Part shown: in pieces, positions 39,453 through 48,607 of the stretch | Position numbering within the stretch: position 1 is the stretch's first letter | Layout: every line of letters begins with the position of its first letter | Source of the DNA: Neomesorhizobium sp963726065 | GTDB lineage: Bacteria; Pseudomonadota; Alphaproteobacteria; Rhizobiales; Rhizobiaceae | Direction of reading: 5' to 3' | NCBI GenBank assembly: GCA_963726065.1 | Contig: CAVSAU010000003.1 | Span: 48,577-112,576 of the forward strand | DNA length: 64,000 nt | Notes under the pieces: generated by a model | What the model was told of the DNA's origin: nothing | The model's input: the letters and a program-made list of their open reading frames with translations, nothing else | Database searches by the model: none | Made by a program: the position numbers and the translations under genes

Positions 39453-40940
39453 TCACGCTTTCAGCGCGCCAGCGGTTGCCTTTTCGACCAGTTGCTCGGC
39501 GGCGAGCCGAGCGCGGACCTGTTCCATGAATGCCTGACCGGCGGCTTTCGGCCCTTCGGGCAACGTTTCGTATTCCGCAATCGCCTTGGCGTAATCGCCA
39601 TCGCCGATCGCCGCCTCCAGGCGGGCCGCGGTTTCAGGCACGCCAGTGCCCTCCACAGGCCCGACCGGGCGGATCTTGACCAGTGATTCGGCGCTGGAAA
39701 GCAGGCGCTCGAAATAGCCGGCGTTCTCGTCGACGGTGCGGCCGGCGTCGACCATGGCGGTGACGGCTGCACCCGATCCAGCCTGGATCTCGGTGCGGCT
39801 CGGCACGCCCTTCTCGGCCAGCGCACGCAGATCCGCCAGTTCCGGCGCATCCGGCGCCACCGCTGCGAACGCCTCGACTTCGGAAGCAATCGAACCGCCG
39901 GCGTCGACGGCGGTCTTCAGCGCCGACGCCGCGATCGCCAGCGCCACCTTCGGCTGCGACGCCTGCGCATCGACCTTGCCGGTCAGCAAGGCGACGCTCT
40001 GCTGCAACGTCTGCAATCCCTTTTCGACGGTGCCGATCCGGCCATCATTGGCCGAGGCAGCCGTCGTTGCGGCGTTGACGGCCGTTTCGACCGCGGCGAG
40101 CTTGCCGCCAATGGCCGAAACGTCGGCGGACGCCGCTCCCGCATCGGTCTCGCCGACTGCCGCGATCGATTTCTCGATTTCGGCAATTTTTGTCTGCAGC
40201 GCCTGCAATCCGGCATTTTCGCCGGCACCGCCGGATTCGATGGCCGATTTCAGCGCCGTCACCTCGGTTTTCACCTGTTCGACCGTGGTGCTCAAGCCAT
40301 CGACACGTGCTGTCGCTTCGCCGAAGCTCTGGCGCAGGCCTTCGACATCCGCGCCGCCAGAATTAGACTGCAATTCGGCTATCCGCTCCCGCAGCCCGGT
40401 CATTTCGGATTGCAGCGCCGTCACGGCCCCCTGGCTGGCGCCATCGGCGGCGGGTGCGGACGATGGCCACAACCCGGCATACTGCAAGCCGCCGACGCCG
40501 ACGAGCGCAATGACGCCGCCGAGAAACCCAGCGGTCAGCCCGGAAAAACCGCTCTGCCTCGGTGGACGCGGTGCGACCGGGGGAACGCTCGACGTCGCCT
40601 CGGCTCCTTGTTCGGTCCAGGTGCGCCCAAATTCGACGGAACTTCCGGTGGGCGGGTCGCTGGTCGCGTCTTCCGTCTGTTTTTCAGGCTGATCGAACGA
40701 GACCCAGTCGCTTTCCTTTGCGCCGTCGGCATTGCTGGACGCAGCATCGGAGCCCGGCGATCCGGCATGCTGGATGTCTTCCGCCGAAACGGGTTCGTTC
40801 GGGGCACCGTTTTCGGTTTCTGGAGTTGCGGCCGTGGCGTCGAGATTTTCGCTGACCCGCGACACTGCGCCGGGCTCCAATTCAATCGTCACTGGGTCGC
40901 GCTGCGTCTTCGAGTGCCGTGTCTTTGGCGGCTTGACCAT
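39453..40940 (-). CDS. Mitofilin (Mic60)-like membrane protein
   Basis: 495 residues: a cytoplasmic Pro/Glu/Ser-rich N-terminus, one helix (LTAGFLGGVIALVGVGGLQY), a long periplasmic coiled coil rich in Ala/Glu/Ser/Thr, and a C-terminal mitofilin-like helical domain (ETAARLEAAIGDGDYAKAIA). Known alphaproteobacterial Mic60 homologues shape the inner membrane and lie next to heme genes, as here. The ATG at 40940 follows GGGAG; an upstream in-frame start at 40970 is less likely. Confidence 0.8.
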   Translation of the reverse strand: MVKPPKTRHSKTQRDPVTIELEPGAVSRVSENLDATAATPETENGAPNEPVSAEDIQHAGSPGSDAASSNADGAKESDWVSFDQPEKQTEDATSDPPTGSSVEFGRTWTEQGAEATSSVPPVAPRPPRQSGFSGLTAGFLGGVIALVGVGGLQYAGLWPSSAPAADGASQGAVTALQSEMTGLRERIAELQSNSGGADVEGLRQSFGEATARVDGLSTTVEQVKTEVTALKSAIESGGAGENAGLQALQTKIAEIEKSIAAVGETDAGAASADVSAIGGKLAAVETAVNAATTAASANDGRIGTVEKGLQTLQQSVALLTGKVDAQASQPKVALAIAASALKTAVDAGGSIASEVEAFAAVAPDAPELADLRALAEKGVPSRTEIQAGSGAAVTAMVDAGRTVDENAGYFERLLSSAESLVKIRPVGPVEGTGVPETAARLEAAIGDGDYAKAIAEYETLPEGPKAAGQAFMEQVRARLAAEQLVEKATAGALKA

Positions 40941-41049
40941 TCTGTCACTCCCGGAAAATCTGCTGCGCAACCACGATACGGGCTCGGCGGATTGTCACCC
41001 GATCACTATCACACCTGCTCCATGTGAAAAGAGGCCGGGTTATGGCGGA

Positions 41050-41769
41050 TCAGCTTTCTCGTGCGAGGAGGGCGACCAGGGCATCCTCCTCGGGCCTTTC
41101 GGCGATGTATATATGGCTGGGGTCGATGCCGGTAAGGGCCGCTGCCACTCGGCTGGACATGCAGAAATAGCGCGTATCTTCAAAAAGATGGGCCAGAGGC
41201 CCCGGCCTGACGCGCGAAACGATCAGTTCCGCTGCCCTGGCCGACAGCACCAGCGCGGCATCGATCGGGGCGGCGCGCAGCGTTGCATCGGCCAATTCGG
41301 CCGGATGGGCGATTTCGACCGTATCGTACGTCTCCAACACCTCCAGCAGCATGCCAGCGCCGGTAAGGGAAACCTCGAAATCCGGGCGGCGCACCTTGCC
41401 GCAGAGATAAAGCACCCGCGCGCCGGGCTGCAGCGCCATCGCCATTCGGGCTGCAAGGCCGGCTGCGTCACCATCCGCCGCGACAATCCGCTTGAAACCG
41501 ACCTCGTCTGCAACTTTGGCCGTGCGGGCACCGACCGCAAATAATGGTTTTTCCGTCAGCGCCGCGACCAGCGCGGCCGATGCGCTACGAATTGCGTTGG
41601 CGCTAGTGACCGCGATGGCGTCGGCAGCAACGGGGACCGGCTCCACCGCAAGCGGCCGTATTTCGGTGAGCGGCATCACGATGGGTTCGAAGCCAGCCTC
41701 GGCCAACCGCCGCGCCGTGCGCGATGCGCCGGGTTGCGGCCGCGTGACCAGCACCCGGCCATTCGTCAT
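41050..41769 (-). CDS. hemD: Uroporphyrinogen-III synthase
   Basis: Closes hydroxymethylbilane to uroporphyrinogen III. 239 residues with the usual low conservation: VLVTRPQPGASRTA, DAIAVTSANAIRSA, LFAVGARTA, and VLYLCGKVRRPDFE. The ATG overlaps the hemC stop (ATGA), which fixes the start and supports translation coupling. Confidence 0.93.
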   Translation of the reverse strand: MTNGRVLVTRPQPGASRTARRLAEAGFEPIVMPLTEIRPLAVEPVPVAADAIAVTSANAIRSASAALVAALTEKPLFAVGARTAKVADEVGFKRIVAADGDAAGLAARMAMALQPGARVLYLCGKVRRPDFEVSLTGAGMLLEVLETYDTVEIAHPAELADATLRAAPIDAALVLSARAAELIVSRVRPGPLAHLFEDTRYFCMSSRVAAALTGIDPSHIYIAERPEEDALVALLARES

Positions 41770-42689
41770 GACCAGCCGTCGAAGAAGTTCGGGCCGGCTT
41801 TGGCGCGGATCGCCGCACCCGCAGCGCGGCCGATGCCGGCGGCGTCGGAGACCGGACCATGGGCAGCGATATCGTGCGCTTCGCTTCCGTCGGGCGTAAT
41901 GACAAGTCCGGAGAATCTCAGAATTTCTCCCTCCACCGAGGCATAGCCGGCGAGGGGGGTGCGGCAGGAACCGTCGAGTGCCGAGAGAAAGGCGCGTTCG
42001 CAAGCCAATGCGGCGCCGGTGGGAGCGTGATTGAGCGGCGCCAGCAGGTCGGACATGCGTTTGTTTCCGATCTTGGCCTCGATGCAGATGGCGCCCTGTC
42101 CCGGAGCCGGCGGAAATTCCTCGAGCGACATCAGGTCGGTAATCACATCTGCCATTCCGAGCCGCCGGAGCCCGGCATTGGCGAGCATCGTGCCTTCTAC
42201 CTGGCCTTCTCCCAGCTTGCGCAGGCGCGTCTGCACATTGCCGCGGAAAGTGATTACCTTCAGGTCGGGCCGCATGCGGCGGATCAGCGCCTGCCGACGC
42301 AACGACGACGACCCGACCGTTGCGCCCTGCGGCAGCTCCACAATTGTGGGGACCGAGCGTCCGATGAAGGCGTCACGCGGATCTTCACGCGGCAGGAAGG
42401 CGACGAGGTCCAGGCCTTCCGGCAGAACGGTCGGCATGTCCTTCGACGAATGCACGGCGATGTCGATGCGGCCGTCGAGCAGCGCTTCCTCGATCTCCTT
42501 TGTGAACAGGCCTTTGCCGCCGGCTTCCGACAGGGGCCGGTCCTGGATGCGGTCTCCGCTGGTCGAGATCGGCACGATCTCGAAGGCGCTTTCCGGCAGG
42601 CCGTGCGCGGCCATCAGGCGGGCGCGCGTCTCCGCCGCCTGCGCCAGGGCGAGTGCGCTGCCTCGCGTGCCGATTCTGGTTGTTTCCAT
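41766..42689 (-). CDS. hemC: Hydroxymethylbilane synthase (porphobilinogen deaminase)
   Basis: Joins four porphobilinogens into hydroxymethylbilane. 307 residues: IGTRGSALALAQA, HSSKDMPT, FRGNVQTRL, APGQGAICIE, and the dipyrromethane cofactor cysteine in DGSCRTPLAGYA. The start at 42689 is preferred; the frame is open to 42770 into the divergent tsaD. First gene of the hemC-hemD-mic60-hemY cluster. Confidence 0.96.
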   Translation of the reverse strand: METTRIGTRGSALALAQAAETRARLMAAHGLPESAFEIVPISTSGDRIQDRPLSEAGGKGLFTKEIEEALLDGRIDIAVHSSKDMPTVLPEGLDLVAFLPREDPRDAFIGRSVPTIVELPQGATVGSSSLRRQALIRRMRPDLKVITFRGNVQTRLRKLGEGQVEGTMLANAGLRRLGMADVITDLMSLEEFPPAPGQGAICIEAKIGNKRMSDLLAPLNHAPTGAALACERAFLSALDGSCRTPLAGYASVEGEILRFSGLVITPDGSEAHDIAAHGPVSDAAGIGRAAGAAIRAKAGPNFFDGWS

Positions 42690-42761
42690 AACGTGCGGTC
42701 CGTGATAACCCCGCGGCGCGGGATTTCCCGCCCCTCCTAACCCTGAATTTGTGGTCGGGCA

Positions 42762-43866
42762 ATGATGCAACAGGACGCGGTCAAGGTGCTAGGCATCGAG
42801 ACGAGCTGCGACGAGACGGCCGCTTCGGTGGTCGCACTCGGCGTCGACGGTCGCCCCGAGATCCTTTCCAGCGTCGTGTTCAGCCAGATCGACGAGCACG
42901 CAGCGTTCGGCGGCGTCGTGCCTGAAATCGCCGCGCGCGCGCATGTCGAGGCGCTCGACGGCATCGTCGAGGCAGCACTCGACGAAGCGGGCGTCGGCCT
43001 GGCCGATCTCGACGCAGTGGCGGCGACCGCCGGACCCGGCCTGATCGGCGGGCTGATCGTGGGGCTGATGACTGCCAAGGCACTCGCGGCCGCGGTCCGC
43101 AAGCCCCTGATTGCCGTGAATCATCTGGAAGGCCATGCCCTGACCGCCCGGCTGACCGACGGCCTCGCCTTTCCCTATCTCCTGCTGCTGGTCTCCGGCG
43201 GCCACACCCAAATCGTGCTGGTGCGCGGCGTCGGCCGCTATGAACGCTGGGCGACGACCATCGACGATGCGCTCGGCGAAGCCTTCGACAAAACGGCGAA
43301 GCTGATCGGACTGCCGTTTCCCGGCGGGCCGAACGTCGAGAAGGCGGCCGGCAGCGGCAACCCCCGGCGGTTTGCCTTCCCGCGCCCGCTGAAGGGTGAG
43401 GCGCGGCCGGATTTTTCCTTCTCCGGGCTGAAGACTGCCGTACGCCAGGCCGCCACCTCGATCGCGCCGTTGAGTGAAACCGATGTCGCCGATATCTGCG
43501 CCTCGTTCCAGATCGCCATTGCCGACACCCTGGATGACCGGGTTTCGCGCAGTCTGGACCGCTTCCGAATCGAATTCCCGGAAGTTCGCGATCCGGTTCT
43601 TGTGGTCGCCGGCGGTGTCGCGGCCAACAAACAGGTTCGGGCGACACTCGAACGATCTATGCCGGGAGAGGGGCTTTGCCTTCGTCGCGCCACCGCTCGA
43701 GCTTTGCACCGACAATGCAGCAATGATCGCCTGGGCGGGTGTCGAGCGCATCCGCGCCGGGCTGGTCGATGAAGGCGCCATGGGACTTGCACCGCGCTCG
43801 CGCTGGCCGTTGGACATGGTATCCGACCCGCTGATCGGCGCCGGACGTCGAGGACCCAAGGCGTGA
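42762..43866 (+). CDS. tsaD: tRNA N6-adenosine threonylcarbamoyltransferase TsaD (one frameshift)
   Basis: Installs t6A37 on ANN-decoding tRNAs. About 367 residues. VLGIETSCDETAAS, the metal-binding HLEGH, SGGHTQIVLV, DDALGEAFDKTAK, and VVAGGVAANKQVR are present in the first frame. Near 43674 one extra base shifts the frame; the C-terminal FAFVAPPLELCTDNAAM is found in the next frame and ends at TGA 43864. The gene is essential in most bacteria, so an error is likely. Divergent from hemC, coupled to gpsA. Confidence 0.93.
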
Positions 43867-44852
43867 GCGGTGACATCGTTGTTGCCGTTCTCGGCGGAGG
43901 CGCCTGGGGCACAGCGCTCGCCTGCGCGGCACGTCGCGCAGGCCATGATGCGCGGCTTTGGGCGCGCGACGCCGCAACAGTCGAGGCCATCAATGCGCGA
44001 CGCGAGAATCCGCGCTATCTGCCAGGCCTGAAGCTCGCCGGAGGCATCGTCGCGACCACCGATCTGGCGGCTGCCACCACCGGCGCCGACATCGTGCTTG
44101 CCGTGACGCCCGCCCAGACCTTGCGCGCCTTGCTTGCCGGAGCCCAGGGAAAAATCCGGCAAGGCGTCCCGGTGGTGCTCTGCGCCAAAGGCATCGAACG
44201 CGACACCGGCCGGCTGCTTTCCTCGGTTGTGGAGGAATCGTTGCCGGGCAACCCGGTTGCGGCTTTGTCCGGCCCGAGCTTCGCCACCGATGTCGCCGCC
44301 GGCCTGCCGACGGCGGTCGTCGTTGCCGCCCGCCACGGCGATCTGGCCGCGGACCTCGCCGAAAAGCTGTCGGCGCCGTACTTCCGCTGCTACTCCTCCG
44401 ACGACCTGGTCGGCGTCGAGATCGGCGGCGCACTGAAGAACGTGCTGGCGATTGCCGCCGGCGCGGTCATCGGGTCGGGGTTCGGGGCGAGCGCCCAGGC
44501 AGCCATGGTTACCCGCGGGTTTGTCGAGTTGCGGCGCATCGCCGCCGCCTTTGGCGCACAGCCGGAAACGCTGATGGGCCTCTCCGGGTTGGGCGACCTG
44601 ATGCTGACCTGCGGGTCCGGCCAGTCGCGCAATTTCGCCTATGGTCTGGCGCTCGGGCGGGGAGAAGACCTTGCCGGCAGGCCGTTGGCGGAAGGTGTCG
44701 CCACCGCGGGCATTGCCGCAAACATCGCTCGCGAGCGGCATATCGAAGCTCCGATCGTCAGCGCGGTCGACCGCATCCTGGGCGGCGAAATCGGCATCCG
44801 CGAGGCGGTCGCGGAATTGATGTCGCGGCCTTTGAAAAGCGAGACGGATTGA
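43863..44852 (+). CDS. gpsA: Glycerol-3-phosphate dehydrogenase [NAD(P)+]
   Basis: Makes sn-glycerol-3-phosphate for phospholipids. 329 residues. NAD(P)-binding VLGGGAWGTALA (10-21), KGIERDTGRL, ALSGPSFATDVAAGLPTAVV, IGGALKNVLAIAAG with the catalytic Lys, and GLSGLGDLMLTC. It starts at GTG 43863, overlapping the tsaD stop, as in many alphaproteobacteria. Confidence 0.96.
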   Translation: MSGDIVVAVLGGGAWGTALACAARRAGHDARLWARDAATVEAINARRENPRYLPGLKLAGGIVATTDLAAATTGADIVLAVTPAQTLRALLAGAQGKIRQGVPVVLCAKGIERDTGRLLSSVVEESLPGNPVAALSGPSFATDVAAGLPTAVVVAARHGDLAADLAEKLSAPYFRCYSSDDLVGVEIGGALKNVLAIAAGAVIGSGFGASAQAAMVTRGFVELRRIAAAFGAQPETLMGLSGLGDLMLTCGSGQSRNFAYGLALGRGEDLAGRPLAEGVATAGIAANIARERHIEAPIVSAVDRILGGEIGIREAVAELMSRPLKSETD

Positions 44853-44948
44853 CAAGCCGGAAAATCAATCCTGCTTTCGCGAAAAGCGGGTTCAGGTTAC
44901 TCAAAATCTAACCAGAAAATACGGTCATTTCGGAAAAGGATTTCCACA

Positions 44949-45245
44949 ATGCTCTTTGCGCTGATCTGCAACGACCAGCCCGGCCACCTGCAGGTGCGGC
45001 TCGACGCGCGGCCCGACCATGTCGCCTTCCTCAACGATCTCAACGCAAAGGGCGCGCTGAAATTCGCCGGCCCCTTTCTCGACGCCGACGCCAAGCCGAA
45101 CGGCAGCCTGGTGGTGATCGAAGCCGCTGATCAGGCGGCGGCCAGGGCGTTGGCCGATGCCGATCCTTACGCCAAGGCCGGTCTGTTTGCTTCGGTCGAT
45201 ATCCGTCCGTGGAACTGGGTTTTCAACAATCCGGCAAACGGCTAA
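44949..45245 (+). CDS. YciI family protein
   Basis: 98 residues of the small ferredoxin-like YciI fold, with the conserved His-Asp pair near RPDHVAFLNDL and FAGPFLDADAKPNGSLVVIEA. AAGGA precedes the ATG. Its function is unsettled. The family often lies with the EVE gene, which follows here. Confidence 0.9.
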   Translation: MLFALICNDQPGHLQVRLDARPDHVAFLNDLNAKGALKFAGPFLDADAKPNGSLVVIEAADQAAARALADADPYAKAGLFASVDIRPWNWVFNNPANG

Positions 45246-45278
45246 ACCGGCGACAGGCCTTACCTGGAAGGATTTCGC

Positions 45279-45704
45279 ATGAACTACTGGCTGTTCAAAT
45301 CCGAGCCGTTCAAATTTTCGTTCGAGATGCTGAAGGCCAAGGGCAAGGCCGGCGCCGAGTGGGATGGCGTACGCAACTATGCTGCCCGCAACAACATGCG
45401 CGCCATGCAGATCGGCGATCTCGGCTTCTTCTACCATTCCAACGAGGGGCTGGACATCGTCGGCATCGCCGAGGTCTGTGCGCTTGCCCACCCCGATTCC
45501 ACCACCGACGATCCGCGCTGGGAGTGCGTCGATATCCGCGCTGTGCGCGATGTGCCGAACCCGCCGACGCTGGAGCAGGTCAAGGCAAACCCGAAGCTCT
45601 CCGAAATGGCGCTGGTGCGGCTTGGGCGGCTTTCCGTGCAGCCGGTGACGCCGGCCGAGTGGAAAGAGGTCTGCCGCATGGGCGGCATCGACCCGGCGCC
45701 CTGA
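45279..45704 (+). CDS. EVE domain-containing protein
   Basis: 141 residues with the EVE/PUA-like signature MNYWLFKSEPFKFSFE, EWDGVRNYAARNNMRAM and GDLGFFYHSNEG. These domains bind modified bases in RNA or DNA; the ligand here is unknown. It abuts the methyltransferase gene directly. Confidence 0.93.
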   Translation: MNYWLFKSEPFKFSFEMLKAKGKAGAEWDGVRNYAARNNMRAMQIGDLGFFYHSNEGLDIVGIAEVCALAHPDSTTDDPRWECVDIRAVRDVPNPPTLEQVKANPKLSEMALVRLGRLSVQPVTPAEWKEVCRMGGIDPAP

Positions 45705-46379
45705 GTGGCCGGCGTTCTGAATGGATTGAGGATTTCGCCGGAAGGTGCGGAAAAATTCATCCTCGACAACACGGCTATGATGTCGCCGCCGCACGTGCCC
45801 GAAATCCGGTTGCGCCTTGCCGATGAGGCCCACGGCCTCTGGCAGAAGACCGAGGAAGAGCTCGAAGAAATCGGCCTGCCGCCGCCCTTCTGGGCGTTCG
45901 CCTGGGCCGGTGGCCAGGGATTGGCGCGCTACATCCTCGATAATCCCTCGAGCGTGCGCGGCAAGCGTGTCCTGGATTTCGCTTCCGGTTCGGGTCTGGT
46001 TGGCATCGCAGCGGCCAAGGCGGGCGCGGTCTCGGTGTTGGCGGCCGATATCGACCCGTTTTGCGCGGCGGCGATCGGCCTCAATGCGGAAGCCAACGGC
46101 GTTCAGCTGGATTTCACCGCTTCCGACTGTATCGATACCGATAGCGGCTGGGACGTCGTCCTTGCCGGCGACGTGTTTTATGAAAAGCCGTTTGCCGATC
46201 GCCTGACGCCGTGGTTCGAACGGCTGGCGACACGCGGCACCGATATCCTTGTGGGCGACCCCGGACGCTCGTATCTGCCCCGGCAGCGCCTGACCGCGAT
46301 GGCTGTTTACGAGGTGCCGGTCACCCGCGCTCTCGAAGATGCGGAAGTGAAACGCACCACAGTGTGGCGTTTCGCCTGA
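45705..46379 (+). CDS. Class I methyltransferase, ETFB lysine methyltransferase-like
   Basis: 224 residues. SAM motif I VLDFASGSGLVGIAAAKAGA, VLAADIDPFCAAAIGLNAE, and DPGRSYLPR, a motif seen in electron-transfer-flavoprotein beta-subunit lysine methyltransferases. HGLWQKTEEEL and PPPFWAFAWAGGQ are also family-like. GTG 45705 directly follows the EVE stop. The ETFB target is inferred from resemblance only. Confidence 0.8.
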   Translation: MAGVLNGLRISPEGAEKFILDNTAMMSPPHVPEIRLRLADEAHGLWQKTEEELEEIGLPPPFWAFAWAGGQGLARYILDNPSSVRGKRVLDFASGSGLVGIAAAKAGAVSVLAADIDPFCAAAIGLNAEANGVQLDFTASDCIDTDSGWDVVLAGDVFYEKPFADRLTPWFERLATRGTDILVGDPGRSYLPRQRLTAMAVYEVPVTRALEDAEVKRTTVWRFA

Positions 46380-46399
46380 TCCGTTAAAACGCCCACCTC

Positions 46400-47317
46400 T
46401 CAGACGAGCGTCTTTGCTGCTTCGTCAAGAATCCAGGTGCGGAAGGCGATGATGCGGGGATCGTCGGCCGTGCTTTCCGGATAGACCAGGAAATAGGCGA
46501 ATTCCCGAGCAACTTTGATGCCGAGCTCGAACGGCCGCACCAGCCGGCCCTCAGAGAGATCGTTGGCCACCATGGCGAAATCGGCGAGCGTCACCGCGGA
46601 CCCGTCAATCGCGGCCTGCAAGGCGTCGTTCGAGGTGTTGAAAACCAGCGTGCGGCTGTCGTCGAAATCGTCGACGCCGGCAGCCGCCATCCACATGCGC
46701 CAGTTCGGCCAGGTCACGCCCTGGCGCGACCATTCGATATGGGCAAGCGTGTGCCGGAACAGGTCGCGCGGCCCGGTCATCGGCGGTCCGGATTTCAGCA
46801 GCCGGGGGCTGCACACCGGGATGACGACATTGTCGAACAGCCGGTCGACGTGAAGGCCGGGATATTTGCCTGAGCCAAACCGGATGGCGACATCCACGTC
46901 GTCAACCTCCAAATCGCGCATTTCGTTGGAAATGTCGAAGCGGAGCTCGATGTCAGGCCAGGCAAGCTTGAAGCCGTCGATGCGCCGCATCAGCCACTTG
47001 GCAGCAAATTCGGCAGGAACCGTAACCTTGAGCAGCGAAGAACCGCGCGTCAGTTTGCGGGCCCGCGAAACCGCGCGTGTCAGACCGGCAAGCGCCTCGA
47101 TCGTTGCCTCGTACAGCACCTCTCCGGATGCCGTCAGCCGCATGGCGCGGCTGGTGCGGTGGAACAACTCGACGCCCAACTGTTCCTCGATTTCCTTGAT
47201 CTGGTGGCTGATCGCAGCCGGCGTCAGGTGCAGCTCATTGGCGGCACGGGTGAAGTTCAGATGTCGGCCCGCAGCTTCGAAGGCCTGCAGGGCGCGTGTG
47301 CCGGGAATGCGCAGCAT
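46400..47317 (-). CDS. LysR family transcriptional regulator, GcvA-like
   Basis: 305 residues: an N-terminal winged helix with LHLTPAAISHQIKEIEEQLG and a C-terminal effector domain. The sequence resembles the GcvA group (ALQAFEAAGRHLNFTRAA, AMRLTASGEVLYE). Divergent from a small DUF1127 gene, with a 118-base AT-rich gap between. Target genes unknown. Confidence 0.9.
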   Translation of the reverse strand: MLRIPGTRALQAFEAAGRHLNFTRAANELHLTPAAISHQIKEIEEQLGVELFHRTSRAMRLTASGEVLYEATIEALAGLTRAVSRARKLTRGSSLLKVTVPAEFAAKWLMRRIDGFKLAWPDIELRFDISNEMRDLEVDDVDVAIRFGSGKYPGLHVDRLFDNVVIPVCSPRLLKSGPPMTGPRDLFRHTLAHIEWSRQGVTWPNWRMWMAAAGVDDFDDSRTLVFNTSNDALQAAIDGSAVTLADFAMVANDLSEGRLVRPFELGIKVAREFAYFLVYPESTADDPRIIAFRTWILDEAAKTLV

Positions 47318-47435
47318 GACGTATCTTCAAATAAAAGTATTCGATGCAGTGAAAACTACTCGTTTTTGCATAGCCATTCAATGCAGTAGTTTTGAACTCA
47401 GGCTTAAGCTTCAAATTCTTTTAAAGGCAACGATC

Positions 47436-47666
47436 ATGACCTACTGCACCGACATAGACATCCAGGCCAAGCCGACAATTTCGCTTTTCGCCTGGATCGT
47501 GGATTTCTTCCAAAAACGTGGAAAACGGCGCCAGGCGGTGGACGACCTATACCGCCTCGATGACCGGGAACTGTGTGACATCGGTATCCGCCGCCGCGAT
47601 ATCGCGGCGATCGTCGACCGCGAGATCGGCAAGTTGCGGCTGGATGAATTCCGTTCGCGGCTGTGA
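47436..47666 (+). CDS. DUF1127 small protein
   Basis: 76 residues with a C-terminal DUF1127 domain: RRQAVDDLYRLDDRELCDIG and IRRRDIAAIVDREIG. Arg-rich DUF1127 proteins can bind RNA and affect mRNA stability and phosphate or carbon metabolism in some alphaproteobacteria. The ATG at 47436 begins the domain-containing frame; its longer upstream extension runs antisense to the LysR gene and is not real. Confidence 0.85.
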   Translation: MTYCTDIDIQAKPTISLFAWIVDFFQKRGKRRQAVDDLYRLDDRELCDIGIRRRDIAAIVDREIGKLRLDEFRSRL

Positions 47667-47701
47667 CGGTCGGATCGGCACGAAAGGGCAGCCGCCACAT
47701 T

Positions 47702-47804
47702 AGAGCGGTTCCGGCTCTTTCAGAACCGATAACTCGCTCTAAGTATTTGTTTCGCCGCGTTTATGCGGACGCCAAATGATGCCATTTGGCTGCAAAATGC
47801 TTTG
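47702..47804. repeat. Two-hairpin intergenic repeat, family C, copy 1
   Basis: AGAGCG/CGCTCT enclose an inner GGTTC/GAACC stem; then TATTTGTTTCGCCGC..TTATGCGGACG with CCGC/GCGG pairing; then CCAAATG/CATTTGG. A second copy lies at 51902-52003. Confidence 0.8.
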
Positions 47805-47926
47805 GGCCGTTTAGCTAAATGCAGCGCTCCGGCGGCAGCCGCTGGGGCGCCAACCGCCTTTACCTACACGATCATTGCAAACATTGGCGGATGAAGCCTC
47901 GACCAGGCTTTCCAGGGCCGAAAAAA

Positions 47927-48514
47927 TCACCGTACGACGCGAAGCACACTTTGCCGGGACAGCCTGGGCAGCAGGCGGCGCATTACGGCGGCGCTGACTG
48001 CCACGCAGCCTTGCGTCGGTGTGTATCCCTGGCGCGCCAGGTGAAAGAAGATGGCGCTGCCGCGGCCGCGCCGGCGCGGCGAAATGTTCCAGTCGAGCAC
48101 GATACAGGCGTCGTAGAGCCGGTCGTCGCGCAGCATGCGTTCGTGGCTGGCGCCATAGGGTATTGCGACGGGGCGGTTGTAGTTGCGGTCGTTGGGCACC
48201 TCGCACCAGCCGAGCGTCGCCGAAATTGGCGCCATGCCGAGCCTGGTGCGCCGCGCTCCCATAAAATGATCGACACGAAAATAACCGGAGAGAATGCGCA
48301 TGGCGCCGAGCGGAGTGCCGCCGTCGCCTTCGCGCTTGTTGGCGGTGATGCCGCCACGCCCGAGCGCGCATGGAAACACCGTGCCTGCAACATTCATCAG
48401 CCCTTGCGAGGGGTGGCCGGGCCGCGCCCGCACCGTCAGCAATCCAACGCCGTACCGGTTTTTTGCCTGCGCCCCATTGCGCTCACGTTTTTTGGAGTAT
48501 GATCCGATCGCCAA
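47927..48514 (-). CDS. L,D-transpeptidase family protein (YkuD)
   Basis: 195 residues. The YkuD motif FFHLARQGYTPTQGCVAVS gives the catalytic Cys with its His and Ser-like position (Thr here). GGITANKREGDGGTPLG is also family-typical. Such enzymes make 3-3 crosslinks or tether lipoproteins to peptidoglycan. No signal peptide is evident. The start is uncertain: the frame opens at TTG 48514 and may begin later, near 48445. Confidence 0.85.
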   Translation of the reverse strand: MAIGSYSKKRERNGAQAKNRYGVGLLTVRARPGHPSQGLMNVAGTVFPCALGRGGITANKREGDGGTPLGAMRILSGYFRVDHFMGARRTRLGMAPISATLGWCEVPNDRNYNRPVAIPYGASHERMLRDDRLYDACIVLDWNISPRRRGRGSAIFFHLARQGYTPTQGCVAVSAAVMRRLLPRLSRQSVLRVVR

Positions 48515-48607
48515 AGCAAATCACCGTGATTGGCTGTACCGCCGGTCACGTTCCGCATAAACGGGGGCCGGTCAACTGTATTTTCTTTTGAAACAATGGA
48601 TTGAGAC

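Noticed and set aside
42789..44855. Antisense open frame of 688 codons over tsaD-gpsA
   Set aside because: Shadow of two conserved genes; no ribosome site or family match.
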